The notes: a model not told the origin generated them from the letters alone. DNA of 62,027 nucleotides from Desulfuromonadaceae bacterium (GCA_028681335.1 JAQUIT010000022.1:1-62027); one strand, 5' to 3'. Shown: positions 20,449 through 29,719, counted from the stretch's first letter. Program-made: numbers and translations.

Positions 20449-21971
20449 GATTCACCTGTTCTAGAGAAAGGGTTTTCAACAAATGCACAAGAGTCTGACA
20501 AACGACGAACCAAGCCAAGGCCATATAACCTAGTTTCTAAATAAGCAGCATTATCCATTAGTGCCTCTTGGTCGACTAAGTTTTCATGAATGTAGTGTGC
20601 TCCCTCTGCATGTCCGAATACTAGACCATAACGTCGATGTATTTCAGCCAAGAACTCCCCAAACTCCATCCGCTGCTCCACTACAGTGACGACAAGAGCC
20701 TTTAATAAACGATCATTCGGGGCATACCGTAATCTTCGACTGAGACGCCTTGACCCTAAGCCAACAGCTCTGGCCCAAGTGTTGTGGATTTTCCCCAGAT
20801 GCTGTTCGTGTCGTTTCTCAGCTTTTTCAGTTAATCTTACAATCAAATCTTCGCCATTCATGTCATTCACATCTACGTCATCGTCTTGTCCATGCTGTGG
20901 CCATTGAAATCGTTCTTGTATAATCCGAAGACATTCTCCATTTGGGTCATCGGAATTTAAGGCGGATGCCCAACCTGGGGTTGTTCTCACATGCTCGATG
21001 AACGATTTAATTGCTCGCAATGAAAGGGATTGATTGAACTGGTATGAGTCACATGAAAGTGCACGAACTCGCGTTCGTTGTCTAGCGATCACCTCACATA
21101 ATATTTCAACAGGTGATACATCACTTACTGTCGTCTTGCCACACTCAAGAAAATACAAGAGCATGTTTAATCCAGTGATGGTTATAATATGATCAAGAGC
21201 ATCATAAACAGGGATATCCCGAGCCAATATTGCCAGCCAGTCGTCACATAAGCGATCAAATCGCGTATTCTGTAGATATGGCAGATAGCCAACTCCACGT
21301 TCTCTAGGAGCTCTTTGCGTCTCACCTTGAACTGCTTTTACAAGCATGTTTAGAGGTGTTGCTGGATTGAATAGTCTTTGCACCAATTGTCGTCCAAGTT
21401 CTTGGCCGTTCGTTGCACGACTAAGCATCAAATATAGAAGTTCACCTGACCTCGCAAAGAAGCGTCTATCGTTTGATGCATTATCTTTAGAATCAAATCG
21501 AAGATCTTCATAAAGAGCATCCGGCCCAAAAGGGAAAACGAATTTTGAACTCCATCGCTTATTGCTCTGTAACTCAAATGCTGTTGACCTTAATAATTCA
21601 ATTGCACGAGCAAAGTCGTCAAAACACAAGAAAGCCGATTTCAAATGGTCCAAAGATAAATCACCCATTTCTGTCGCGTTAACCCTAAACAGATCCGTCC
21701 AAGCATCCCATTTAGCCTCGTCAGAAATTAGACGAGATCGCACAACCTCAACATATGGATTATTGAACAACAAACTGCGCAATCTAATCTGGTGTTGCGG
21801 TTGATAAACAACTTTCTCTCCGGGTGGAACATTCAATGGACTGGCCAGATTGGATTGAAGTACCGTGAGGAATTCCAATACTGTTAAATGCGGTAACTGC
21901 TCATCATAGAGGCGATGCCCCCATATATGCTCATCAACCGCAAAAGATACTTCATTAATATGCGTCGTCAT
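20445..21971 (-). CDS. sspG: SspG-like (DptG-like) middle protein of the restriction module
   Basis: The 508-residue product lies between a P-loop protein and the giant FtsK-like protein, the same order as DptF-DptG-DptH and SspF-SspG-SspH. I see no nucleotide-binding motif; the protein is largely helical. The assignment is by position and size. Both ends overlap the neighbouring genes by four bases, so all three are coupled in one operon. Confidence 0.6.
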   Translation of the reverse strand: MTTHINEVSFAVDEHIWGHRLYDEQLPHLTVLEFLTVLQSNLASPLNVPPGEKVVYQPQHQIRLRSLLFNNPYVEVVRSRLISDEAKWDAWTDLFRVNATEMGDLSLDHLKSAFLCFDDFARAIELLRSTAFELQSNKRWSSKFVFPFGPDALYEDLRFDSKDNASNDRRFFARSGELLYLMLSRATNGQELGRQLVQRLFNPATPLNMLVKAVQGETQRAPRERGVGYLPYLQNTRFDRLCDDWLAILARDIPVYDALDHIITITGLNMLLYFLECGKTTVSDVSPVEILCEVIARQRTRVRALSCDSYQFNQSLSLRAIKSFIEHVRTTPGWASALNSDDPNGECLRIIQERFQWPQHGQDDDVDVNDMNGEDLIVRLTEKAEKRHEQHLGKIHNTWARAVGLGSRRLSRRLRYAPNDRLLKALVVTVVEQRMEFGEFLAEIHRRYGLVFGHAEGAHYIHENLVDQEALMDNAAYLETRLYGLGLVRRLSDSCAFVENPFSRTGES

Positions 21972-23875
21972 TGATGGCTCCTCACCGATATTTGCTTCAA
22001 GAAACCGTGACCGTTCTGCTCAATTTCGATAAAAGTGAGTGAGAGACCTGCATTTTCTTCATAAACTTCTTCATCGCAATCTTCATCGCTTTGGATATCA
22101 GGTTGCGTGCGAATAAGTTCAGACAAACGAAGAAGCCGAGCTTTAAATGCTAATAAGTCTTCATAGCACTCATTGGAAAAACTATTGGGTAATGCACCTT
22201 CGGCCACCCTACATAGGAATTCAAATCTAATAGGACTCAGTTTATAACGTACTTCACCTTTTTTCCCCTTACCTAACGAAATAACGAGGCTTGGACTTTG
22301 ATTATTTTTATCCCACCGAAGGCTCATGCCAATTCCACGATCTTTGTCATATCGACTAGGAATCTCATTTTCACACAAGATGCTTATCTTTGATTGAGTA
22401 AATCCACCAGAGCTAGAAATGAAAATAGTATCTTGATTGTCAATAAGCAGACCAGTCATTACACGATTTAGGCCCTTAACGATACGAGCACGTGTGCGAT
22501 CGTCAACAGGACGTTTGTTTCCATTTAGCTGCATGACTCCTTCTAGTAGTTTTAGATAGTCGCCTGCGAAACTGAATGTTGTTAATTCCCAGAAGGAATA
22601 TTTGGCTATTTCTTCTTCAGGAATAGTGAAAAATAAACGTTGGCGTTGGTCTTTTAAACGATCAAGGAAAGGATCTGCTCCATCGTCAAGACGCGCATTT
22701 TCGTCACCCTCAAGGTATTGACGTTGCAAAGCGAGAAAGTCGGGAGTGGCACCATAAAATACATCATTTTTTATCAGCCTGGAAAAGTCATCGTGCAGGC
22801 GCAAATCATCGGAACCATATACTAAGAGCCCATCTACCCCATTCGTGGTCTCCTCTCCAATCCCAAAAGAAGTCAGTATTCTGAAGACGGGTCTAGAACT
22901 CATTCGATGTGCTGAGCGTCCAGAGCGCAAATTACCCGCAAATACGTTTCTGTAGATGCTTCCGAGCCCCACTGTTTGGTTGTCCTGAATTCGGGAAACA
23001 TCGTTACAAGTCATTAGCCCTTCTTTTACATCCGGATGGCCTAATATCATATTTGCAGTTAGAGCTAACAGATCTCGTATGGGCAGGTGTGATCCATTTA
23101 ATCTGGCTATTTCTATCAGATCTCCTAAGCGTCTGCTGAATCTGCTATCATCATCTTCCCCCATAATTCTCTTACGATTCTCAATGATCGGACATTTACG
23201 CTCTCCGTTGTTTAACTCACAATTATCGCAATTGTCCCATTCTGGATGCTTCGTAATAGCATTCAGCACATTCGTTAATGATTGACGATGAGCTGACCTG
23301 CTCAAATCGATAATTTTCAAATTCTCTTCGATATTGTCTGCTTGAAGAAATGCATTCTGGATAAGTTGGTGTAATTTACTGTGTCCATCTTGTTGGCCAT
23401 GGCGTTTGCGTAATCGATCAAGAATTTGACCGTGATTTGAGGCTATGACATATAAAACTGGGCTAGAGTCTGTGAAAACAGAATTTTCAAAGCCTCTTAG
23501 AATATCATTGCCGTCTTGATCATTTAATTCACTAAGGTCTTTGACAAAAACTATTGAGCGATCTTCTGATAAACTCAATGTCTTCACAGTATTCGTAGTA
23601 TCCCACTCCTTGGCAGCGCCACCTAAACGCAACCATAGTTGTCTACAATGGAAAGTTTTTCCATCACCAGCTGTACCAGCAATTAATAGTGATCTTGGAG
23701 TGCTGGTTTGTATAAATGCAAGCATTTCATCGACGTAAGGAGTAGGAAGATTGATGGGTTGAATTTTAGCATTTCGCAATGCTGCGTTTACATGCTCATC
23801 AAATAAGTTTCCGTTAGTCGGAATTGGACCATAATTACGTAAAAACTTAATCCACTTGTAGGCTGGATATGACAT
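21968..23875 (-). CDS. sspF: SspF-like (DptF-like) P-loop ATPase
   Basis: The first gene of the sspFGH operon encodes 635 residues with a P-loop near residue 70 (IAGTAGDGKTFHC) and a Walker-B-like strand (SIVFVKDLSELNDQDG). Four cysteines (CDNCELNNGERKC) could bind zinc. DptF and SspF have this type of N-terminal ATPase. The start is ATG 23875 after GGGGAAACCAACT; the TTG 15 bases upstream is unlikely. Transcription converges on sspBCD. Confidence 0.65.
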   Translation of the reverse strand: MSYPAYKWIKFLRNYGPIPTNGNLFDEHVNAALRNAKIQPINLPTPYVDEMLAFIQTSTPRSLLIAGTAGDGKTFHCRQLWLRLGGAAKEWDTTNTVKTLSLSEDRSIVFVKDLSELNDQDGNDILRGFENSVFTDSSPVLYVIASNHGQILDRLRKRHGQQDGHSKLHQLIQNAFLQADNIEENLKIIDLSRSAHRQSLTNVLNAITKHPEWDNCDNCELNNGERKCPIIENRKRIMGEDDDSRFSRRLGDLIEIARLNGSHLPIRDLLALTANMILGHPDVKEGLMTCNDVSRIQDNQTVGLGSIYRNVFAGNLRSGRSAHRMSSRPVFRILTSFGIGEETTNGVDGLLVYGSDDLRLHDDFSRLIKNDVFYGATPDFLALQRQYLEGDENARLDDGADPFLDRLKDQRQRLFFTIPEEEIAKYSFWELTTFSFAGDYLKLLEGVMQLNGNKRPVDDRTRARIVKGLNRVMTGLLIDNQDTIFISSSGGFTQSKISILCENEIPSRYDKDRGIGMSLRWDKNNQSPSLVISLGKGKKGEVRYKLSPIRFEFLCRVAEGALPNSFSNECYEDLLAFKARLLRLSELIRTQPDIQSDEDCDEEVYEENAGLSLTFIEIEQNGHGFLKQISVRSHQ

Positions 23876-24114
23876 AGTTGGTTTCCCCAATTAAGCTTGC
23901 TGGACATCTTTAGACAAACAAAGCTGTAGGTTAGACTTACGCAAGTATAAAAATCTGTATTTTAGACGTTAGAATTTGCTTCGATGTTAACTTCCATCAG
24001 TTGAGCAATATACACTTTTTTTCTATGATTCGAACAAAGATCTCCGGTTCCACCTTCCCCCCCAATAGATATACATAATAGGAGCAATAAAATTCTGCTG
24101 CTATTGAGACGATA
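23876..24114. other. Divergent AT-rich spacer between sspF and the WGR gene
   Basis: This holds the promoter region of sspFGH on the minus strand; a TATACT box reads on the minus strand near 23944-23949 but no clear -35 goes with it. It is probably the right edge of the AT-rich island. The 64-codon frame 23962-24156 is not credible. Confidence 0.35.
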
Positions 24115-24378
24115 ATGTCGGTTACTTCGAGGTTCACCGGTTACTGCCGGTGTCAACTCGTCCAGATCAACCCGGCACTGAACCGTCGACGGATTTACTT
24201 CCTGGAGATTTGCCAGGGACTATTCCATGTCGTGCTTTTCAGGGCGTGGGGAAGGATTGGGTATCGAGTACGCTGTAAAGAGGAATGGTATCCCAAAATT
24301 GAGGATGCCATTAAGGAGGCCAATCGTCTTTATCGCGAGAAGACACGCAAAGGTTACCGGGAGACGACACTGAAATGA
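24115..24378 (+). CDS. WGR-domain small protein
   Basis: The 87-residue product consists almost entirely of a WGR domain: RRRIYFLEICQG, then AWGRIGYRVRCKEE, then AIKEANRLYREKTRKGY. WGR domains bind nucleic acid in PARP and MolR-type proteins; stand-alone copies are common on plasmids and their role is unknown. The ribosome site is weak. A hairpin followed by TTTT at 24484-24506 could end its transcript. A second WGR protein is encoded at 46268-46600. Confidence 0.72.
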   Translation: MSVTSRFTGYCRCQLVQINPALNRRRIYFLEICQGLFHVVLFRAWGRIGYRVRCKEEWYPKIEDAIKEANRLYREKTRKGYRETTLK

Positions 24379-24439
24379 GATTTCTATTTCTCAGTCAAAG
24401 TTCGACAAGAATTAAGAATCGGTTGAATTAAGCGGTTAA

Positions 24440-24465
24440 CTATACATTTCCCCAATTATGTATAG
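24440..24465. promoter_or_regulatory. Palindrome upstream of the integrase operon
   Basis: CTATACAT and ATGTATAG form a perfect 8-bp inverted repeat with a 10-bp spacer. It could be an operator or a recombinase-binding site, given the tyrosine recombinase gene 340 bases downstream. Confidence 0.4.
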
Positions 24466-24483
24466 GTATTCCGCCCAGAAAAG

Positions 24484-24506
24484 CGGCCAACGGTTTGGCC
24501 GGTTTT
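24484..24506 (+). terminator. Hairpin with short T-tract after the WGR gene
   Basis: CGGCCAA and TTGGCCG form a 7-bp stem with a four-base loop, followed by GTTTT. It is a plausible but weak Rho-independent terminator. Confidence 0.4.
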
Positions 24507-24543
24507 ACGTCTCACTTCGACAGAAAATCACAAGGGGGTCAGG

Positions 24544-24816
24544 TTGTCAAAGATCACGGAACGAGCTCTCAGCAAAGCGTGTATTTCAGCAAACAACAAT
24601 CAGCTCAAATCCTGGGACTCAGGTCTGAAGGTCGAGCGAACCGGGACCGGGTTCACCGTTAACCGTCTTTATAGACGCCCACGGCCAGACCGGGTGCCGA
24701 GCGTATCGCTCTACCATGGCCCCCCTCGGGAAGTCATGGCTTTCATCAGCGGTTTTGTCAGCGCCGTAGCGCAAACATCCCTGATCAGCAATGAATCGGA
24801 GCATCCGCATGAATAA
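24544..24816 (+). CDS. Hypothetical protein ahead of the integrase
   Basis: The start is TTG 24544 with AAGGGGGTCAGG directly upstream. The 90-residue product has no recognised domain. It overlaps the start of the integrase gene and is probably co-transcribed with it. Composition is like the plasmid backbone, not the AT-rich island. Confidence 0.45.
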   Translation: MSKITERALSKACISANNNQLKSWDSGLKVERTGTGFTVNRLYRRPRPDRVPSVSLYHGPPREVMAFISGFVSAVAQTSLISNESEHPHE

Positions 24817-25897
24817 TGATATCATCCCGACCAGTGGCCCCCATTCGGCACTGATCTCCAGCCAGATTCCGGATAACCTGCCAGCGGATCTTGAAGCCGC
24901 AGTACGCAACTGGCTGGAACGTGAAGTTGCCCTGGGTGATCCACGTGAGGACACGATTAAAACCTACACGTCCCACCTCAACCATTGGCTCCGCTGGTGT
25001 GACGCCCGCAGCATCACTCCGGCTGCCGTGACCCAGGCCGATGTGGAGAGCTTTCGCCACGAACTCATCCAGGCCGGCATGAAAGCATCGTCGATCTCAG
25101 TGAAGCTGACCGTGATAAGGCGCTTCTACCAAGCCGCGATGAACCGTGGGCTGATTACCGTTAATCCGGCAACTGATGTGCGCCCACCTGTCTCCAGGGA
25201 GGCAAAGTCCGAACAGAAGCACCTGACTGCCGGCCAGGCGGAACTGCTGATCATGCACCTTCCCGAACTTGGCAGCATCAAGGGGCTGCGCGACCGGGCC
25301 ATCATTGCCCTCATGCTGCTCGAAGGGCTCCGCCGTGTCGAAATCAAACGGGCCAATGTCGAAGACATCGAAGACGTCGAGGGCGGTGTGCGCATCCTGG
25401 TCCACGGCAAACGCAAAGATGGTTATATCTACCCCCGGGAAGATACGGTTTCCGCCATCCGGGCCTACCTTGCGGCCAGGGGGGAGGTTGCCGTTGAGGA
25501 AACAACCATCCATCACCGGCAAGCGTTCGTTACGCCAATGTTTCTCAGCGTGCGCAAGAATGGCCGAGGAAGGGGCCGGATATCGCGCATCGGCCTCAAC
25601 AGTGTCATTGACGGCTACCTGAGCAAAGCCGGTCTGAAACGGAAACGGGTTTCCTGCCATGCCCTGCGGCACACGTGCGGCACAATGCTATATGATGTCA
25701 CCAAGGACATCCGGGCCGTTCAGGATACGTTGCGCCATGAGGACATCAGCACCAGCGCCATCTATGCTGCCAGTGGCCGGGAGCATAAACGCTTCACCAG
25801 AAAAATTCCTCTGGCAATCACTACGGCGCCGACATCGCCGGTTGGCGATTCGTGCATACCATCCGCTCCTGACCAGGAGACTGAGGAGTCGCCATGA
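24809..25897 (+). CDS. Tyrosine recombinase / integrase
   Basis: The 362-residue product has an N-terminal SAM-like core-binding domain (residues 20-110) and a C-terminal catalytic domain. The catalytic set is visible: Arg in EGLRRVEI, HxxR in CHALRHTCG, a His in LRHEDIST, and the nucleophile Tyr in SAIYAA. The start is ATG 24809 with GGAG seven bases upstream. It may resolve multimers or integrate a module; no matching attachment repeats were found. The stop overlaps the next gene (ATGA). Confidence 0.87.
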   Translation: MNNDIIPTSGPHSALISSQIPDNLPADLEAAVRNWLEREVALGDPREDTIKTYTSHLNHWLRWCDARSITPAAVTQADVESFRHELIQAGMKASSISVKLTVIRRFYQAAMNRGLITVNPATDVRPPVSREAKSEQKHLTAGQAELLIMHLPELGSIKGLRDRAIIALMLLEGLRRVEIKRANVEDIEDVEGGVRILVHGKRKDGYIYPREDTVSAIRAYLAARGEVAVEETTIHHRQAFVTPMFLSVRKNGRGRGRISRIGLNSVIDGYLSKAGLKRKRVSCHALRHTCGTMLYDVTKDIRAVQDTLRHEDISTSAIYAASGREHKRFTRKIPLAITTAPTSPVGDSCIPSAPDQETEESP

Positions 25898-26379
25898 TTC
25901 TCTGGGACCACGAAGGCAAGCCCGTTGTCTGTGACCACAAGGATCTCACCCCTGGAGTGCTGACCATGATTTCCGGGATAAGCGACCACTTCGATCGCGG
26001 GGCCTGCCCTTTTTGTAACAGAAGCTATTCCCAGGAATTGTCATGCCATCACCTGCGCAACATTCTGGTAGTCGAAGGAGACGCCTATTGGCACCGCACC
26101 TTCATCAACACATCGGGCACTCGGTTCCTGTCAGTCAGCAATGATGACGGACTCGATGGCCCGGCGGTGCAACATTGTGAAACCTGCGCGTCGCCCCGGC
26201 AGAAGGTCGACATGATTCATGTGAGATTCACCGAAGATGATGATACGCGCATCCGGGTTGTCTCCTATTGTTCCGATGCCTGCGCCTCCGTACATTGGCA
26301 ACTCGACTTGAAAAGAATCCGAGAGAGACAATCCGTTCAGCAATGGCTCCGGGACGGCAGCGTTGAAGCTCATATCTGA
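25894..26379 (+). CDS. Cys-rich, probably zinc-binding protein coupled to the integrase
   Basis: The 161-residue product has paired cysteines CPFC, HCETC and CSDAC that could bind two zinc ions. No family is recognised. The start overlaps the integrase stop by four bases, so it is coupled to the recombinase and may be an accessory factor. It converges on the CCA-like gene with a ten-base overlap at the 3' ends. Confidence 0.55.
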   Translation: MILWDHEGKPVVCDHKDLTPGVLTMISGISDHFDRGACPFCNRSYSQELSCHHLRNILVVEGDAYWHRTFINTSGTRFLSVSNDDGLDGPAVQHCETCASPRQKVDMIHVRFTEDDDTRIRVVSYCSDACASVHWQLDLKRIRERQSVQQWLRDGSVEAHI

Positions 26380-27566
26380 CGTCGCAGTTGGTCGATCCGC
26401 TTCTGCAGGATGAATCCTGCCCGGTTCTCAACCGGCATGGCTTCCAGGATGTCCTGATCAATCCCCAACTCGGCAGTATTCAACTGCACGACCCGGACTG
26501 TCGTCTCCCATCCCGCCATACCAGAGCCACAAGGTTTATCCGCCGCAGACACCAGCGGCAGGATCTCAATAATGCCGGACTTCACCGCTTGGTCAGCCAT
26601 GCGAATTCTGGTTGAGTCCCGAAGTTCGTGCCAGTTGTTCGCGTTGGTGTGCAACTGGCACGTCCCAATGAGAGCGCGTCTCCAGGATGCCGGCAGGCAA
26701 AGTCGGTCGCAGAACTTTCTGGCAGTGATCTTGCCGGCATCATCATGACCGTGGTGCTTGGGATAAAGCGCAGGATCTGTTTCGAGTTTGCCCAGGTCAT
26801 GGAACAGGGCACAGAATCTGGCGAGCGGATCATCGCTTGTCGCAACGGTGCGCTGTAATACCTGGAGCGAATGAGTGAGGAGGTCGCCTTCGGGGTGCTT
26901 GTCGATCGGACCTGCCGGTACCGTGTTCATGGCAAACAGCTCCGGCAGATAAGTGCTGCCGACATTCTTTTCGGCCATGTTGCGGAAAAATCGTTCCGGC
27001 TCTCCCTTGCCCAGGGCTTTGACCATCTCTCGGCTGAATCGTTCCACCGGGATGCTAGTGAAGCTTCTCTCCCACGAAACATCGCTGATCATGCGAGTTG
27101 TTTCAGGGGTCATGCGCCATTCTTCAGACTCGAAACGAAATGCGCGAAAAATCCGGATGGGATCATCCTGAAAGGATACGGGCGAGCACGCACGGAGTCT
27201 CTTTTGTTCCAGGTCTTGAATTCCCCCGAACAGATCGACAACATCCCCATCCAGTGTCATGGCCAAGGCGTTCACCGTGAAGTCACGACGAGTCAGGTCA
27301 TCGGCGAGCAGGTCGACACTCGACAGCCTGGTGATCTCGATTTTGCCGATCTCCGGGATGTGCCGAAACCAGATGGGAGCACTGGTTACCGGATCTACCG
27401 GCCTAAAGCCGTATGACGCCAGTTCCTCCGGTGTCAAGACGGCATCGAGGTCAATATCCTCCCCGTCTTTCCCATTGAGAACATCCCTGACCGTGCCGCC
27501 GACAATCCAGATCTTTGACCAGGCATCTTGCGGGAAGAGAGATTTGACGATACTGGTGGCAGTCAT
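26370..27566 (-). CDS. CCA-adding-like tRNA nucleotidyltransferase with HD domain
   Basis: The 398-residue product has the class II pol-beta nucleotidyltransferase core (IVGGTVRD, EDIDLDAVL, RRDFTVNALA, and the RIFRAFRF helix) and a C-terminal HD domain (THSLQV, LFHDLGK, HHGHDDAG). This is the layout of bacterial CCA-adding enzymes or poly(A) polymerases of the Cca type, which repair tRNA 3' ends. It is the last of four abutting genes led by a WYL regulator. The start ATG 27566 comes right after the stop of the upstream gene. A plasmid copy beside other nucleotidyl enzymes suggests RNA repair under stress, which is inference. Confidence 0.8.
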   Translation of the reverse strand: MTATSIVKSLFPQDAWSKIWIVGGTVRDVLNGKDGEDIDLDAVLTPEELASYGFRPVDPVTSAPIWFRHIPEIGKIEITRLSSVDLLADDLTRRDFTVNALAMTLDGDVVDLFGGIQDLEQKRLRACSPVSFQDDPIRIFRAFRFESEEWRMTPETTRMISDVSWERSFTSIPVERFSREMVKALGKGEPERFFRNMAEKNVGSTYLPELFAMNTVPAGPIDKHPEGDLLTHSLQVLQRTVATSDDPLARFCALFHDLGKLETDPALYPKHHGHDDAGKITARKFCDRLCLPASWRRALIGTCQLHTNANNWHELRDSTRIRMADQAVKSGIIEILPLVSAADKPCGSGMAGWETTVRVVQLNTAELGIDQDILEAMPVENRAGFILQKRIDQLRRQI

Positions 27567-28058
27567 TTACGATCCTGTTGCAGGTTGACAGCCTGTCGCC
27601 AGAAAAAATTCCTCCAGATAACGACACGCCAATTGATGCACCCCGGGAGTTTTGCTCTCCCGCGGACCAGCGATGTTCAGCACCCGGATATTGTTCTGGT
27701 CGAGCCATTCCGCAAGCGTTGCCGCATTCGGTTTGGCCGCATCCAACTGGATGACCAGATGAGGTTTGTTGTGCTTCCGGGCGCACTCCACGGTTAACCG
27801 GGTTCCCCCGGATAGCTTGCCAATATTGAAAATCAGGGTTCCGTCCGATTCTATGACGTTACGTTCGGTCCGGGCGGAATAGCCTCCCTTTGTCATTTCA
27901 ACCAGCGGATAGTGCTCAGGCACTGTGCCGTCTTCAGCAAGGCGTCCCTTTGGGCAGTAACCACCAACCGGGAGACCGGCTTTCATGGTGGCATCAAGCC
28001 CGGCTCGATCGGCACCGGTCTGGCCCCCGGATACGATTTTCTCCAGTCGTACCTTCAC
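27567..28058 (-). CDS. cpYpsA/SLOG-family protein (putative molybdenum carrier)
   Basis: The 163-residue product opens with KIVSGGQTGADRAGLDA and continues with GGYCPKGR, ERNVIESDGTLIF and GGTRLTVECA. This is the Rossmann-like fold often labelled putative molybdenum carrier and placed by comparative work in the SLOG superfamily (cpYpsA), proposed to bind nucleotide-derived ligands. It overlaps the upstream NTase stop by four bases and is followed directly by the CCA-like gene. A sensor or processing role for a nucleotide ligand is inferred. Confidence 0.72.
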   Translation of the reverse strand: MKVRLEKIVSGGQTGADRAGLDATMKAGLPVGGYCPKGRLAEDGTVPEHYPLVEMTKGGYSARTERNVIESDGTLIFNIGKLSGGTRLTVECARKHNKPHLVIQLDAAKPNAATLAEWLDQNNIRVLNIAGPRESKTPGVHQLACRYLEEFFLATGCQPATGS

Positions 28059-28825
28059 AAGGTATCACCCCATACGGCTTGCAGCATTTCCCGAAATAAC
28101 AGATCCAAGGCATCGTAATCGGCAACGGGTGTCGGTCTCTTGCCGGACAGCAGGCTGTAATGATCGAGCATCTGCTCAATGAATTCGTTCAATACCGGGA
28201 CCTTTGGTGCCGTGTCCAACTCATCACCTGACATTTTCCGAGCAAGAAGTTCATCTATGGCCGCATTGAGAGTGATCGATAAACGAGCATTACTTACCAG
28301 TTTGCCGAACTCGGTGGGCGGCATCGTCCCGTGCTTTTCAATCCAGAGGCAGGCAAGTATCGGACGCAGCACGTAGAGATACTTCTTCAGCCTGACGACC
28401 TCCCCTTTCAGATACTCTCGATAGTTGCCCCGAGCCATATGGAGGTAGTGGTACATGCTGCGTTGCGGTTGAAAGGATGTGGTCAACATTTCACGCAACT
28501 TATTGGCAAGTCCGAAGGCATCCTTGTAGATGATCGGAGAACCGAGCCACTCCAAGAGCGGCGGATTGGACTTGCTGAAAAGGCCCAGCGCTTTTCTGAT
28601 ATCCCAACCGCTGATGTCGAGGTCGTTGGAGATCGGGCATTCGATCACATCTCTCCGATCCCGGATCGACAGATACCAGTCCAGTTTGTGGGTATAGATG
28701 AACCGTACATCGTAGTCGCTGTTGCGCGAGGCAAAACCCCAGGCACGGCTACCTGACTCTACGGCGTAGAGAATGCGAACGCCACGTTCTGCTTCGATAT
28801 TCGAGAGTTGTTCGGATATTTTCAT
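28055..28825 (-). CDS. RlaP-like nucleotidyltransferase
   Basis: The 256-residue product carries a pol-beta nucleotidyltransferase motif at its start (ESGSRAWGFASRNSDYDVRFI), including GS and the DYD metal ligands, then a helical C-terminal part with a MYHYLHMARGNYREYL helix. This matches the RlaP family (RNA-ligase-associated pol-beta), linked to RNA repair. Here no RNA ligase gene is adjacent. It is the second gene of the WYL-led operon, 14 bases after the regulator. Confidence 0.75.
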   Translation of the reverse strand: MKISEQLSNIEAERGVRILYAVESGSRAWGFASRNSDYDVRFIYTHKLDWYLSIRDRRDVIECPISNDLDISGWDIRKALGLFSKSNPPLLEWLGSPIIYKDAFGLANKLREMLTTSFQPQRSMYHYLHMARGNYREYLKGEVVRLKKYLYVLRPILACLWIEKHGTMPPTEFGKLVSNARLSITLNAAIDELLARKMSGDELDTAPKVPVLNEFIEQMLDHYSLLSGKRPTPVADYDALDLLFREMLQAVWGDTL

Positions 28826-28839
28826 GTTGCCCTATCACT

Positions 28840-29694
28840 TCATTGACGCATAGCTGCGTGGATTTCATCCAGATTGATGGCTACAATTTGCTGTTCTTCA
28901 CCAGCACGGTCGTTGTCTTTGCGATCGATCCCGAGCTTTTTCGACAAGTAGTAAAGAAGGGCAATCCTGCACGTAAATCTCAATTCAAAATTTGTCATCC
29001 CATAATCCATGGTGACTATAGCTTTTTGAGCATCGTTTAGCTTAGGATTTGGTCCGATTACAACATCAACATAATTGAACCATTGCCGGTCGCTATTAAC
29101 ATCAACATCTGATTCAGATGCCATGGTTGCTGAAGCTATTCTACCGAGTACAAAATCTTTGAACTTATTACTATCGTGGCAGTATGCCCTGACATGCCAC
29201 CTTGAACCATCCGTTCCGAAGGCATGCGGAGAAATTAATCGAGTGCTTCCAGGTTGTGGGTTATTGAATGATCGATAATCTACAGAAACAATCTGTTTGT
29301 ATTTTATTGCCTGAACTACTGTCCTTAATATGTCTACGTCAATTACGCGTGAAGGATTTGGAACTAGGCCAATAATATCCGAGCCACAGGTGACACGATT
29401 TTCGATAGTTGGTGAACACAAGATAGTTGAGAAATACGCATCTGCTGATAGTTCGATGAAAATCGGCTTGAATGTTTCAGTTGGCACGTAGTACTTCGCA
29501 CTAGAATTGTAAGAGATGTTGCTGGGTGCCATCTCCTGGTATTTCGTGAAATCAACCGAGGCCTGGGGTATGGATGTTCCGAACTCTGTCGTCAGGTCTC
29601 CGCGGTTAACCCTACCTTCCCAAAAAAGCTTGAATTCTAGATATTGAAGACGTTTACGCGTACTCCACGGAATCGTAACTGACTGATCTTCCAT
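28840..29694 (-). CDS. WYL-domain transcriptional regulator
   Basis: The 284-residue product has an N-terminal winged helix (residues 10-60, with RVNRGDLTTEFG) and a WYL-type ligand-binding region in the middle (YKQIVSVDYRSF, then ISPHAFGTDGSRWHVRAYC). WYL proteins commonly control defence genes. It heads the minus-strand operon and is divergent from the MBL-E2-E1-JAB operon, so one shared control region at 29695-29819 may serve both. This is the likely repressor of both operons. Confidence 0.85.
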   Translation of the reverse strand: MEDQSVTIPWSTRKRLQYLEFKLFWEGRVNRGDLTTEFGTSIPQASVDFTKYQEMAPSNISYNSSAKYYVPTETFKPIFIELSADAYFSTILCSPTIENRVTCGSDIIGLVPNPSRVIDVDILRTVVQAIKYKQIVSVDYRSFNNPQPGSTRLISPHAFGTDGSRWHVRAYCHDSNKFKDFVLGRIASATMASESDVDVNSDRQWFNYVDVVIGPNPKLNDAQKAIVTMDYGMTNFELRFTCRIALLYYLSKKLGIDRKDNDRAGEEQQIVAINLDEIHAAMRQ

Positions 29695-29719
29695 CGCAAT
29701 CTCCCATGTTATCGTGCGA

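Noticed and set aside
23962..24156. 64-codon minus-strand frame in the sspF upstream spacer
   Set aside because: No ribosome site, AT-rich and of random composition. It overlaps the WGR gene start.
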